61,476 bases of DNA from Mollicutes bacterium (GTDB lineage: Bacteria > Bacillota_I > Bacilli_A > Izemoplasmatales > Izemoplasmataceae): assembly GCA_003568315.1 (NCBI GenBank), contig PWYL01000055.1, forward strand, positions 1-61,476, given 5' to 3'. Position numbers and translations under genes: made by a program. How positions within the stretch are numbered: position 1 is the stretch's first letter; each line of letters starts with the position of its first letter. A model generated the notes under the pieces. It was not told the DNA's origin. It searched no databases and worked only from the letters and a program-made list of their open reading frames with translations. Below, in pieces: positions 8,706 to 17,574 of the stretch.

Positions 8706-8751
8706 CACAACCCTCCGTGATGCGGGAAAGAGGGAACTACAGAAAAAAACC

Positions 8752-8779
8752 TTGATTTTTTCCAACTTTGTGATAGAAT
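8752..8779 (+). promoter_or_regulatory. rpmB promoter
   Basis: TTGATT (8752-8757), 16-nt spacer, TAGAAT (8774-8779) with an extended TG two bases before it. An SD GGAGG stands 7 nt before the rpmB ATG. Confidence 0.7.
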
Positions 8780-8822
8780 ATGTAGGGCTTGAAGCAGAAC
8801 CCACCATGAATGGAGGATTCTC

Positions 8823-9011
8823 ATGGCCAAACAATGTTACGTCACCGGCAAGAAGAACATGTCCGGCAACCGTCGCTCCTTCTCGTTGGCGGCGAGCCGG
8901 AGAAAATGGAAAGCGAATCTCCAAAAAGTGCGAATCGAAGAAAACGGCGAAAAGAAAACGGTCTACGTTTCCGCCAGGGCGCTCAAGAAAGGAAACATCA
9001 AGCGCGTCTGA
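8823..9011 (+). CDS. rpmB: 50S ribosomal protein L28
   Basis: Large-subunit ribosomal protein of 62 residues. The N-terminus [10 protein letters not shown], the central [12 protein letters not shown] and the C-terminal [14 protein letters not shown] match L28. Only one of the cysteines of the zinc-binding form is present, so this is the zinc-free type. It is one of few plus-strand genes; it is monocistronic, with its own promoter and two terminators, and convergent with thiN. Confidence 0.96.
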   Translation: MAKQCYVTGKKNMSGNRRSFSLAASRRKWKANLQKVRIEENGEKKTVYVSARALKKGNIKRV

Positions 9012-9044
9012 GGAAACACGCCGAATCCCCATGCCCACTGACTG

Positions 9045-9072
9045 AGCCGATTGGATTCAATCGGCTTTTCTT
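9045..9072 (+). terminator. first rpmB terminator
   Basis: 9-bp stem AGCCGATTG / CAATCGGCT with a GATT loop, followed by TTTTCTT. Confidence 0.8.
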
Positions 9073-9106
9073 ATGTAAAAAACCGAACTCTCTCCTTCTT
9101 TTTTGG

Positions 9107-9131
9107 CACCGCCTGACGGCGGTGTTTTTTT
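9107..9131 (+). terminator. second rpmB terminator
   Basis: 7-bp stem CACCGCC / GGCGGTG followed by T7 on the plus strand, just before the thiN stop. It is a tandem backup that protects the convergent thiN operon from rpmB read-through. It has no T-run on the minus strand. Confidence 0.8.
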
Positions 9132-9134
9132 ATT

Positions 9135-9740
9135 TCAATCGTTGGCCGCGATCACAAGGAGCCTTCCTTCACGGAAACGCACGACACCTTCGCCCTCGTT
9201 GGAAATGCAGAGAGGATCTTCCACCGCGAGATCGTAATCTTTCAGTTCGTAAGCGAAGCCCTCAAGGTCGAGTCCGTGCACCTTTTCCACGGCGAAAAAC
9301 GAGACGAAATCGTAGTCGTGCAGGATTTTGTGTTCCCCCGGACGAAGCATCCGCATGAGCTGGTTGTCGGTGACGAAAGTCACATCGCCCCGACGCAAAA
9401 AGAGGATGTTTCCGTATGTGTGGTCGAGACGGCGGCCGATGCCGCCATAGACCGTGACCCTCTTCGCACCTCGGTCGAAGGCTTCCTCGATGGCGATGTC
9501 CGTGTCCGTTTTCGCTTTCGCCTCGGCAAACACCTTGACAACGGGGGTGTTCTTCTTGATGTGGTCGAATTCGGAATTGGTGACGCTGTCGAAATCTCCG
9601 ACGGCGACATCGAGTCGCAAGCCCTTCTCGAGAGCGTGGAAAGCGCCTTTGTCGACACCGATCAGGAGTTCGCCCTCTTCTTTTTGATAATGTCTTTCGA
9701 GCGTGTAGTTGATGGGAGCGGCGAAGATCTTGGCCTTCAT
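9135..9740 (-). CDS. thiN: thiamine pyrophosphokinase
   Basis: Transfers pyrophosphate from ATP to thiamine to make thiamine diphosphate; 201 residues, cytoplasmic. The substrate motif DVAVGDFDS (about 44-52) and KAKTDTDIAIEEA followed by YGGIGRRLDHTYGN are typical. It overlaps rpe by 4 nt, and rsgA-rpe-thiN is a conserved order in Bacilli. It is the last gene of the long rlmN-led run. Rpe and thiamine diphosphate (via transketolase) meet in the pentose phosphate pathway. Confidence 0.93.
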   Translation of the reverse strand: MKAKIFAAPINYTLERHYQKEEGELLIGVDKGAFHALEKGLRLDVAVGDFDSVTNSEFDHIKKNTPVVKVFAEAKAKTDTDIAIEEAFDRGAKRVTVYGGIGRRLDHTYGNILFLRRGDVTFVTDNQLMRMLRPGEHKILHDYDFVSFFAVEKVHGLDLEGFAYELKDYDLAVEDPLCISNEGEGVVRFREGRLLVIAAND

Positions 9741-10372
9741 GACCGTACCTCCGTGATCCTGCTTTCGCGGTTCTTTGAGCGAAAGATGAAAGAGCCCGCG
9801 ACCAAAACATCGGCGCCCGCCTCCTTACAAAGCCTCGCGGTCTCTTTGTTGATGCCGCCGTCGACGACGATGTCGTAGTCGTATCCGCGCTTCTCTTTCC
9901 ATTCTTTCAACTCACGGATTTTCGGCAAGCTTTCATGCATGAAGGATTGACCCCCGAACCCGGGCTCGACGCTCATCACGAGGACGAGGTCTATCTTGGC
10001 AAGATAGGGATGGAGATCGGCCACGGGCGTCTTCGGTTTCAAGGATAGCCCCGCTTTGACTCCCTTTCCATGCAGGGTGTCGATGGCACGGAAGACATCG
10101 TCGACAGCTTCGATGTGGAAGGTGATGTGGTCGCTGCCGGCATCGATGAAAGCGTCGAAATACGCTTCGGGATTCGCGAGCATGAGATGGGTGTCGAAGA
10201 TTTGCTTGGAATGGGGGCGCATGGCTTTCACCACGGCCGGGCCGATGGTGAGGTTCGGAACGAAATGACCGTCCATGATGTCGATATGGAGCCATTCCGC
10301 GGCTTTCACGGTATCGATTTCCTCCTTCAAACGGCTGAAATCGGCCGACAGGATGCTGGGTGCGACGCGCAT
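9737..10372 (-). CDS. rpe: ribulose-phosphate 3-epimerase
   Basis: Interconverts ribulose-5-phosphate and xylulose-5-phosphate in the pentose phosphate pathway; TIM barrel of 211 residues. Motifs: VAPSILSADF at the N-terminus, HIDIMDGHFVPN with metal-binding His/Asp, VMSVEPGFGGQ, and VDGGIN near the C-terminus. Two in-frame ATGs follow the SD (AGGAGGT-ATGACC-ATG). The second, at 10372, has normal spacing and matches the family start, so I use it; the first, at 10378, abuts the SD. It lies 12 nt downstream of rsgA. Confidence 0.95.
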   Translation of the reverse strand: MRVAPSILSADFSRLKEEIDTVKAAEWLHIDIMDGHFVPNLTIGPAVVKAMRPHSKQIFDTHLMLANPEAYFDAFIDAGSDHITFHIEAVDDVFRAIDTLHGKGVKAGLSLKPKTPVADLHPYLAKIDLVLVMSVEPGFGGQSFMHESLPKIRELKEWKEKRGYDYDIVVDGGINKETARLCKEAGADVLVAGSFIFRSKNRESRITEVRS

Positions 10373-10384
10373 GGTCATACCTCC

Positions 10385-11251
10385 TCAGTAGCGTTTCGGT
10401 CGTTCGATGATTTCTTCCACGATGCGGCGATAGTTCTCATAGCGGCGCTTCGGGACCTCTCCCCCGGCAACGGCCTTTTTCACGGCACATCCCGGTTCCT
10501 CCATGTGTGTGCAGCCCCGGAACCGGCAGTTGTGGGAAATGTCGAAAAGGTCGGGATAGTGATGGGAGACCTCTTCCGGCTCGAGATCGGGAAGGTCGAG
10601 TTTCGAAAAGCCCGGTGTATCCGCCACAAGGCCTTCGCCCATGCTCACGAGTTCCACATGCCGCGTGGTGTGCCGTCCCCGGCCCAGAGCTTTCGAGATG
10701 TCCCCGACCTTCAAGGAGAGCGAAGAGTCCAAGACGTTGAGGATGCTCGATTTGCCGGTGCCGGTCTGTCCGGCGAAGACGGAGACCTTCCCGGCAAGGA
10801 GTGCATCTAGTCGGTCGAGGCCTTCTTTCGTCTTGGCGGAAAGGAAAAGGACATGATAGAAGGTTTCATAATAGGCGAGTTCCTTTTCCAATTTCTCGCG
10901 TTCGGCGTCTTGAAGAAGGTCGACCTTGTTCACAACGATGATAGGCTCGATGCCTTCGGCCTCGATCATGAGCAAGAAACGATCAAGCAGAAAGGAGCTG
11001 AAGGGGGGCTCTTTGGCGGAATTCACAAGAATGGCCCTTTCGACATTGGCGATGGGCGGACGGTCGAGATCGCTTGTGCGCTCTTCGATGTCGGTGATGG
11101 AATGTTCGTCGAGATAGGCGACATCCCCCACTTTCGGAGAAATCTTCCTGTGACGGAACTTTCCTCGCGGTTTCAGTTCGTGCCGCTTTCCTTCTTCATC
11201 CAAGACGGTGTAGACACCGCCGATGAGTTTCACGATTCGTCCTTTCCGCAT
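10385..11251 (-). CDS. rsgA: small-subunit biogenesis GTPase RsgA
   Basis: Circularly permuted GTPase acting in late 30S assembly; 288 residues. After an N-terminal OB fold, the G motifs appear in permuted order: G4 NKVD, G5 SAKT, G1 GQTGTGKSS, G2 region GRHTTRH, G3 DTPGF. The C-terminal zinc finger is C-x4-C-x-H-x5-C (CRFRGCTHMEEPGC). The ATG at 11251 has AGGAGGAACC upstream; a longer open frame reads into the permease gene without an SD. It lies 8 nt after the ABC permease, an unusual neighbour, since in Bacillus it follows prpC-prkC, which are absent here. Confidence 0.96.
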   Translation of the reverse strand: MRKGRIVKLIGGVYTVLDEEGKRHELKPRGKFRHRKISPKVGDVAYLDEHSITDIEERTSDLDRPPIANVERAILVNSAKEPPFSSFLLDRFLLMIEAEGIEPIIVVNKVDLLQDAEREKLEKELAYYETFYHVLFLSAKTKEGLDRLDALLAGKVSVFAGQTGTGKSSILNVLDSSLSLKVGDISKALGRGRHTTRHVELVSMGEGLVADTPGFSKLDLPDLEPEEVSHHYPDLFDISHNCRFRGCTHMEEPGCAVKKAVAGGEVPKRRYENYRRIVEEIIERPKRY

Positions 11252-11259
11252 GGTTCCTC

Positions 11260-13623
11260 CTATTCCTGATAGATGGCCAAAGCGTCTTTCAGACTCATTT
11301 TGTCGATTTTCCTTTTGGCCGACATTGTCCCAAGGAACAACGTCGCCAAAAAGAGAGCGAAATAGATGAGAACTTGCACCGGTGTGATGGCGAGGGGTAC
11401 CATGAATTCGTACATCTCGGCCATCCAGCGGCGGGTGAAAGCGAAAGCCAGCAAAGCGACGGGGATACCCACCACGAAACATAAGAGCGCAGCTTTCACA
11501 TAGCCCCCGAGAAGAATCTTTCGGATGATGCTATTATCATAGCCCAAAACCTTGAACATCGCAAGCGGATAGTAATGGTCCTCGACGAGCATCACTGTGA
11601 GAAGATAGACCACGACCAGCGCGATAAAAAGCGCACTTGCGACAAGAACCCGAAAGAACACGTTGAAGATCTCGTGCGTGTCCCTGAGCTGCTCGACGAT
11701 GTCGTCTGTGAAGACGAGGAGGGCATAGTCAACTTCGGGACTCTCGGAGAGATAGACGACATTATAGGCGGAAGGATCGGTGAAGAGCCATTCGGCCACG
11801 ACCTCCCGGGTGGCGAAAACATGGCTTCCGGCATAGATGTCGGCCACCCCCGTAATTTCCATCTCGAGGTTGTCTCCGGCCAAGGTGACCTCGACAGTGT
11901 CACCTTCGCGAAGACCGCTCAGATCGCTGAATCCCCGACTGATGACGAGTCCTTCCGCAAGCGATCCCGTCAGATCGCGGCCGCGGGAGTCTTTCAAAGG
12001 ATGGAGCGTCTGTCCCTCGGAAAGGGCGACGAGGGAGGCGTTGGTCTCATTTACACGAACGGAGAGTTCTAGGACCTTTTCTCCTTCCGCGGGCTCATCG
12101 AAAGTGATATCCTCCGTATAGGCCTTCACTTCGATTCCGGTCCCGCCGTAATACTCGGGAAGCGTCCGTTCGAGCATGTCATGCATGCCGAAACTGAAGA
12201 AGCCGGCGAAAAGGGCGCCGAAAAGACCCACGACAAAGACCGCGAACTTGCCCGGACGCCGCTTGATGAAGGCGATCTGCATGCGGACGAGGAAGGAAAG
12301 ACGCCAAGAACCGATCCGGAAACGCTTCAAGCCGCCTTTGGCCCATTCAGTCAAAGCGGGATGGATGAGCGCGACGGGACGTTTCCCGAGCAGACGTTTC
12401 ATCACAACAAAAGACAAGCCCAGAAGCAGGGTCAAAGGCAAAGCGAGCGCGATCACGAGCGTCACGACACGGAAGCGGATCTTTCCTTCCGGCAGAAGGT
12501 AGAAATCACGGAAAATATCCTGCATGGGATGGGCGGCGAACTGCCCCGCCAGAAAGCCCAAAAGGAGGAAAAGAAGCGCGAAGATGCCGATGAGTGCCAA
12601 AAAGGGGAATATCAAGGCGTTATCGGGCACACCGAGCGCTTTGAGCACGCCGAAAGGCCGACTGTTCGCCCGGAGTGTCTTCAAAAGCGAGAGCACGATG
12701 ATGAGAAGACCCAAAAGCGCGATGAAAGCCGCGACGATGAGCGCGAAAGCGTGTCCCCCTTCGATTTCCGCATAGATGGCACCGCTGCGCATGTTGTTTT
12801 CGGTGAGCGTGAGGTTTTCCAAAAACGGCGCCGTGAGAAACGCGGCTTGATCGAACATGCCTTCGAGCTCGCTCGCGCTCACTTCTTCCAAGACGCCGGC
12901 AAAATAGGCCCTTTTCGGGGCGTCGAACATCGCGAAATCCTCATCGGACATCAAAGCGAGCGTCTGCTTGGTGCTGTCGAAAAGGAAGGGATGGTCGAAG
13001 ACGGGCAGGTTGTAGTCGGGAAAGAGGACGAAGCCCGTCACGATGAAGGTTTCGCCTTGGACGACGAATTCGTCCTCGAGAGCGATGTCGTTGGCGCGGG
13101 CATAATTTCCAAGGATGGCGATCTCACCGGAAGAGAGAGGCTTGTTTCCTTCTTCGATGTGGCTCTTGTTGATGGAATCAGCGTCGTTCAGGATGCGCAT
13201 CCGGTGGTTGCCATCATCGCGGAAAAGCGGGATGTCCATGAAGAGTCTCGCCTCGAGACTGACACCCGTGAAGACTTGAATCAAGGTCTCCTTTCGAGAG
13301 GAGAGAATGTCTTCATGACAAGAGGAATCCGCGCTCGAAAGCGCCGAGAGGGTCTCTGTCGTCTGTAGTCCGCACACATCGCGGACATGTTCTTTTTCCG
13401 ACGCTGTCAAGCGGTCGGAGACCTCGATGGAGAAGTCCTCCTGGTTGGTCTCTTCGAAATAGGCCTCGCTCGCATCCCGGATGGCCGCGATGCTTTCGGC
13501 CATGGTCGTGTAGACGAAACCGCTCGCAAAAAGGAGCACCCCGAGGAGGAGAAACGAGAGCCACCGTTTCTTCATGAACCGCCAAGCGTGGAGGAAATGG
13601 ATCCTAATGCCAGTGGATCTCAT
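11260..13623 (-). CDS. FtsX/MacB-type ABC transporter permease
   Basis: Membrane subunit of an ABC exporter, 787 residues. TM1 lies at about 18-40, then a large extracytoplasmic domain (about 41-285), three TM segments around 285-415, a further segment near 450-470, a second extracytoplasmic domain, and three C-terminal TM segments (about 660-770). Two FtsX-like repeats in one chain fit the long MacB/LolCE-like permeases of Bacillota, such as those linked to antimicrobial-peptide response or lipoprotein handling. The start at 13623 lies 20 nt inside the ATPase gene with GAGGGTG as SD, so the pair is coupled. Substrate unknown. No two-component system or lipoprotein gene is next to it. Confidence 0.85.
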   Translation of the reverse strand: MRSTGIRIHFLHAWRFMKKRWLSFLLLGVLLFASGFVYTTMAESIAAIRDASEAYFEETNQEDFSIEVSDRLTASEKEHVRDVCGLQTTETLSALSSADSSCHEDILSSRKETLIQVFTGVSLEARLFMDIPLFRDDGNHRMRILNDADSINKSHIEEGNKPLSSGEIAILGNYARANDIALEDEFVVQGETFIVTGFVLFPDYNLPVFDHPFLFDSTKQTLALMSDEDFAMFDAPKRAYFAGVLEEVSASELEGMFDQAAFLTAPFLENLTLTENNMRSGAIYAEIEGGHAFALIVAAFIALLGLLIIVLSLLKTLRANSRPFGVLKALGVPDNALIFPFLALIGIFALLFLLLGFLAGQFAAHPMQDIFRDFYLLPEGKIRFRVVTLVIALALPLTLLLGLSFVVMKRLLGKRPVALIHPALTEWAKGGLKRFRIGSWRLSFLVRMQIAFIKRRPGKFAVFVVGLFGALFAGFFSFGMHDMLERTLPEYYGGTGIEVKAYTEDITFDEPAEGEKVLELSVRVNETNASLVALSEGQTLHPLKDSRGRDLTGSLAEGLVISRGFSDLSGLREGDTVEVTLAGDNLEMEITGVADIYAGSHVFATREVVAEWLFTDPSAYNVVYLSESPEVDYALLVFTDDIVEQLRDTHEIFNVFFRVLVASALFIALVVVYLLTVMLVEDHYYPLAMFKVLGYDNSIIRKILLGGYVKAALLCFVVGIPVALLAFAFTRRWMAEMYEFMVPLAITPVQVLIYFALFLATLFLGTMSAKRKIDKMSLKDALAIYQE

Positions 13624-14305
13624 CGGGAGACACCCTCTTGTCGTTTTGGTGATCGGCGACGATCTCGCCCGAGGTCAACGTGACCACCCTGTCGGCGATG
13701 GAAGCGATCGCTTTGTTGTGGGTGACGAGAACGATCGTCGTCCGCAAGTCCGCATGGATGTTCGCCAGAAGCTTCAGCACTTCCTTGCCGGTCTTTTCGT
13801 CGAGTGAACCCGTCGGCTCGTCGCAAAAGAGGATCTTCGGTTTCTTGACGAGCGCTCGGGCGATGGCGACGCGCTGTTGTTCGCCGCCGGAGAGCTCAAA
13901 GGGGTATTTGTCCGCATGCTCTTCCAAGAGGACCATGCGGAGGGCTTCAAGGGGAGAATGGGCGTCTTTCGCGCCATAAGCCCCCGTCTCGACATTCTCG
14001 GCCACGGTGAGTGTCGAGAGGAGGTAGTATTGCTGGAAGATGAAGCCGAGGTTGTCGCGGCGGAAAGCGAGCAGTCCCTTCTCGGAGCGGCTCGCGATGT
14101 CCTTTCCACCGATGGAAATCTCGCCCGCGCTCACGGAATCGAGTCCGCCCATGACGTTCAAGAGTGTGCTTTTCCCGCTCCCCGAAGGCCCCAAGACGAC
14201 GACGAACTCGCCCGAGGGAATCTCGAGGTCGACCCCCCTCAGGGCGGCCACTTCCACTTTCGTCTGCATGAAGGTCTTTTCGACATTTTTCAAGCTGATA
14301 TCCAT
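13604..14305 (-). CDS. ABC transporter ATPase (MacB/LolD-type)
   Basis: Nucleotide-binding subunit, 233 residues, partner of the following FtsX-type permease. Walker A GPSGSGKST (about 39-47), signature LSGGEQQRVA, Walker B ILFCDEPTGSLDEKTG and the H-loop VTHNK are intact. The long Q-loop-to-signature region and TGSLD tail are typical of the MacB/LolD/FtsE class. The SD is GAGG before the ATG at 14305. It begins 17 nt after addA, so this transporter sits inside the rlmN-addBA-rsgA-rpe-thiN run. Confidence 0.92.
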   Translation of the reverse strand: MDISLKNVEKTFMQTKVEVAALRGVDLEIPSGEFVVVLGPSGSGKSTLLNVMGGLDSVSAGEISIGGKDIASRSEKGLLAFRRDNLGFIFQQYYLLSTLTVAENVETGAYGAKDAHSPLEALRMVLLEEHADKYPFELSGGEQQRVAIARALVKKPKILFCDEPTGSLDEKTGKEVLKLLANIHADLRTTIVLVTHNKAIASIADRVVTLTSGEIVADHQNDKRVSPDEIHWH

Positions 14306-14322
14306 ACACGATTCCTCACAAT

Positions 14323-17300
14323 CTAGGTCCCGATTTCACGGAAACGTCCTTCGAGGATGGAGTAGAGATACCCCTTCGGTCTCTCACCGAGCATCCCCTC
14401 GAGGATGTCCGCATATCTATTCACTTGTTCGTCGTAAGCTTCCTTGTCGATGTTTTCCAATTTATAGTCGATGATGACGTATCCTTCTTCGGTCTCCAAA
14501 AGGAGGTCCACATAGCCCGATGTCTCTTGGGAATCATCCGCAAGATGGAGCGGGTATTCCTTGAAGGCCCGCTTGATTCTCAAAGTTGATAGGAGCGGAT
14601 GGCGCAAGAATGTCTCGAGATGTTTTTTCGTGTCCGCATCATGGGCGAGTTGGTCGATCTCCTTATCGGCATCGGCGGTGAAGTCGATGTCTTCGAATAG
14701 CCCGTGAATCCTCTCTCCCTCTTCAAGCGCCGAAAGACGTCGCTCGTCGAGGAGTTCTCGCACGCCTTCGCTCGGCTTCCTTTGGGTGATTTCCTCCTTT
14801 GCCTCCAAAAAGGGCGCATAGGCTTTCTTTGCAGAATCCAAAGCGGGCAGTCCTCTTCTCGGCCGCTCCAAAGACGGGACCACACCGATATGCTCGAAAT
14901 CCACCCTTCGGATGCATCCGGCAACATCGCTCTTCACGGCTTGGAAGATATCGCTGAAAGAGTTGAAGTTGCGACGGGTGAAACGCTCGATACGGCCCGA
15001 AGCGTCCCGGGCGAAAGGCACATCTTTTTCGGGATCGTTTCCCGCGATGACCGTGAGATTCTCTTTCGCCCGCGTCATGGCCACATAGAGGAGCCGGAGA
15101 CGTTCGCTCACTTCGGCCTCCCTCTCTTTGGTCCGTTTCAGATCGAAAGCGAGGAACTTGTCCAAGCCTTCAAAGAGATGGGGGATGAGAAAGCCCAGTT
15201 CCCTGTCGAATTCAAAGTTTCTCAAAGAAGAGAAACGGAAACGGCGATAGGTGTGGGGGATGTATACGTTGGAAAACTGCAGCCCTTTCGACTTGTGCAT
15301 GGTGAGAAGATGCACTTTGTCCGGGGAGAAGGGTTTTTGGATGAAGAACTCCTTGTCGAGACCGGCCTCTTGCAAGGCGTCGAAATAGGCGATGAAGTCT
15401 TGGATGTCGTCCCCTTTGTCGGCGCGTTCATAGGCCACCGCGAGTAGGTGGTCGAGACGGTTCTTGGCGGCCTCGGTATTTTCGATGCGGACGAGCCGCC
15501 GATAGAAGGAAAGTGCCTCCAAGACATCATGGATCGCTTCGGGAAGCGGCTGGATGTGGATCTTTCCGGCAAGGTCGAAAAAGCTTTGGAAGAAATCACG
15601 GAAAGGCTCTTGGACATGTCTTTCTTTGAAAGTCTCTTCTTTCAGAAGATGATCCGGGAACAAAGCGTATTGCGAGGCGATTGTTTCGTCGGAAAAATCG
15701 AAGAGGAAAGAACGGGTGACGCTCATGAAGGCGTGGCGGAACTTGTCCGCATAGACATTTTCATCGCGCAGGGAGAGGGCGAGTGTCAAGGCCTGTTTCA
15801 GCACGGCGACTTCTTCATGGGCGATGAAAGAGGGGTTCTTGTGGACGGAGAGGGGGATGCCGAGATGTTCGAAGACGGCTAGAAAATCGTCATAACGGGT
15901 CGCGGTCTCGGTGAGGATGGCGAAATCGCCGTAGCGGACGGGGCGAAGGGAGTCATCCTCGACGACTTTCTCTTCGGCTTCGATCCTTTGTTGGATGTCT
16001 TGGGCGAGGAAGATGATTTCCGCGACGGCCCGGTCGTTCTCTTCAAAGAACTCCTTGTGGTCTTGAAGGTCATAGATGGCGAGGTCGAGTCCGTAACGGC
16101 TGTTCTCATCGGCAAGTCGCAAGTAGCTTTCATTTCCCGCCTGCAAAGACTGGTCGGCATCATAGTCGATGCCGCCAATGCGTTCGTCCATGAGGGCGGA
16201 AAAGACCTTGTTCACACTTTCAAGCAGAACTTTACGGGAACGGAAGTTCTCGTTCAGAGAGATGGCGAGTCCGCCTTTCTTCAGGCGGTAGTCGTGATAT
16301 TTCGCGCTGAAGATCGAAGGGTCGGCGTCGCGGAAGCGATAGATCGACTGCTTGACATCGCCGACCATGTAGAGGTTGTCGGAAGTGAGGAGACTGAGCA
16401 GTGCCTCCTGCATGGCGTTCGTGTCCTGGTACTCGTCGACCATGATCTCATGGATCCTTTCTTTCAAGGCGGAGAGCACATCCGGGTTCTCTTCAAGAAT
16501 CGCCATCACGAGCCGGACGATGGTGGCGTAATCGAAACTCTCCTCTTCCAGTTGTCTTTCCATGTGACGTTCATCGAAACGAGAAAGCAGTCTCGTAAGA
16601 ACCGCGGTGTGGTCTTTTGTCGCGAAGAACGCCCGGCGGTGTTCGGTCTTGTCTTTCTTCGTCCACTCCTTGACATCCTGCAACAACGCCCGCAAATCGT
16701 CCATGTGCTGTTTCAGGATGTCTATCTCTCCTTCGTGCGGTGTGTCTTTCAGCTTTTGGGAGATACCCTGTCTCGAGGGGAGTTTCAAATCCCCACGAAG
16801 AAGGGTGTGGATAGTCTCATAATCAAAAGCTTCCAGCAAATCTTGCAGGGATGCGCGGACATCTGCGCAAAAACGGACAGATTCTTCGCTAAGACGTTCT
16901 TCTTCCATTCTTTCGAGTTTTTCGACGAGGAGCCGGACAAGGTCTATGGCCTGTTCTTCATACATGGAAAAAAGAGCCGCGAAACGTTCTTCGGTGAAAC
17001 TGTCGGGACCCAAGGAAGAAACAAGTTCTTCGCGGTCGGGGTGGATGGAGAGGGCGTCATGGAAAAAGACGAGTTGACGTTGCAAAGCGGAATCGTCCTT
17101 GTTGGCGAAGGTGGAGACATAATCGAGAAATTCCGCTTCTTTTTCTTTGAAGGCCTCGGCGAGAATTTCGTCGGCGATCTCTTCCTTCAGGATCGTCTGC
17201 AGGGCTTCGTCGGCCACATGGAGATCGCGGGAGAGATTCTGCAGATATCCGTATTTTTTGAGCAAAAACAGGCAAAAACTGTCGAACGTGCGAATATGGG

Positions 17301-17574
17301 CGGAATCGAGGCCTTCGAGAGCCTTCTTCAATGCGGGGTCTTGGGCAGCTTTCTTGACGATGTTGTCCCGGATCCGCTCTTTCATCTCCATGGCGGCTTT
17401 GTTCGTGAAAGTGAGGATGACGAGACTCTCGATGGGAACTCCCGCTTCCAATTTCGCATTGACACGCTCGGTGAGGACCGCCGTTTTTCCGCTGCCGGCG
17501 CCGGCGGAGACGAGAAGATTCCTGCCCGAGGTCTCGATAGCTTTCTTCTGGGAGGGAGTGAAACGGATGGCCAT
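14323..17574 (-). CDS. addA: ATP-dependent helicase/nuclease subunit A (AddA)
   Basis: UvrD-like 3'-5' helicase and nuclease subunit of the RecBCD-equivalent AddAB, which resects double-strand breaks for RecA; 1083 residues, somewhat shorter than Bacillus AddA. Walker A is SAGAGSGKTAVLTERV (about 23-38); motif II is IMVDEYQDTN; the C-terminal nuclease has GYVDLLLETEEG..IIDYK with the catalytic D and DYK. Both a GTG (17577) and the next ATG (17574) are possible starts; the ATG has better spacing to the GGGGTGAT SD. It overlaps the addB stop by a few bases. Confidence 0.95.
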   Translation of the reverse strand: MAIRFTPSQKKAIETSGRNLLVSAGAGSGKTAVLTERVNAKLEAGVPIESLVILTFTNKAAMEMKERIRDNIVKKAAQDPALKKALEGLDSAHIRTFDSFCLFLLKKYGYLQNLSRDLHVADEALQTILKEEIADEILAEAFKEKEAEFLDYVSTFANKDDSALQRQLVFFHDALSIHPDREELVSSLGPDSFTEERFAALFSMYEEQAIDLVRLLVEKLERMEEERLSEESVRFCADVRASLQDLLEAFDYETIHTLLRGDLKLPSRQGISQKLKDTPHEGEIDILKQHMDDLRALLQDVKEWTKKDKTEHRRAFFATKDHTAVLTRLLSRFDERHMERQLEEESFDYATIVRLVMAILEENPDVLSALKERIHEIMVDEYQDTNAMQEALLSLLTSDNLYMVGDVKQSIYRFRDADPSIFSAKYHDYRLKKGGLAISLNENFRSRKVLLESVNKVFSALMDERIGGIDYDADQSLQAGNESYLRLADENSRYGLDLAIYDLQDHKEFFEENDRAVAEIIFLAQDIQQRIEAEEKVVEDDSLRPVRYGDFAILTETATRYDDFLAVFEHLGIPLSVHKNPSFIAHEEVAVLKQALTLALSLRDENVYADKFRHAFMSVTRSFLFDFSDETIASQYALFPDHLLKEETFKERHVQEPFRDFFQSFFDLAGKIHIQPLPEAIHDVLEALSFYRRLVRIENTEAAKNRLDHLLAVAYERADKGDDIQDFIAYFDALQEAGLDKEFFIQKPFSPDKVHLLTMHKSKGLQFSNVYIPHTYRRFRFSSLRNFEFDRELGFLIPHLFEGLDKFLAFDLKRTKEREAEVSERLRLLYVAMTRAKENLTVIAGNDPEKDVPFARDASGRIERFTRRNFNSFSDIFQAVKSDVAGCIRRVDFEHIGVVPSLERPRRGLPALDSAKKAYAPFLEAKEEITQRKPSEGVRELLDERRLSALEEGERIHGLFEDIDFTADADKEIDQLAHDADTKKHLETFLRHPLLSTLRIKRAFKEYPLHLADDSQETSGYVDLLLETEEGYVIIDYKLENIDKEAYDEQVNRYADILEGMLGERPKGYLYSILEGRFREIGT

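Noticed and set aside
6924-9038. N-terminally extended FakA of about 700 residues
   Set aside because: The extra residues come from the divergent promoter region and the rpmB gene read backwards. The ATG at 8597 has a proper SD and matches the family start.
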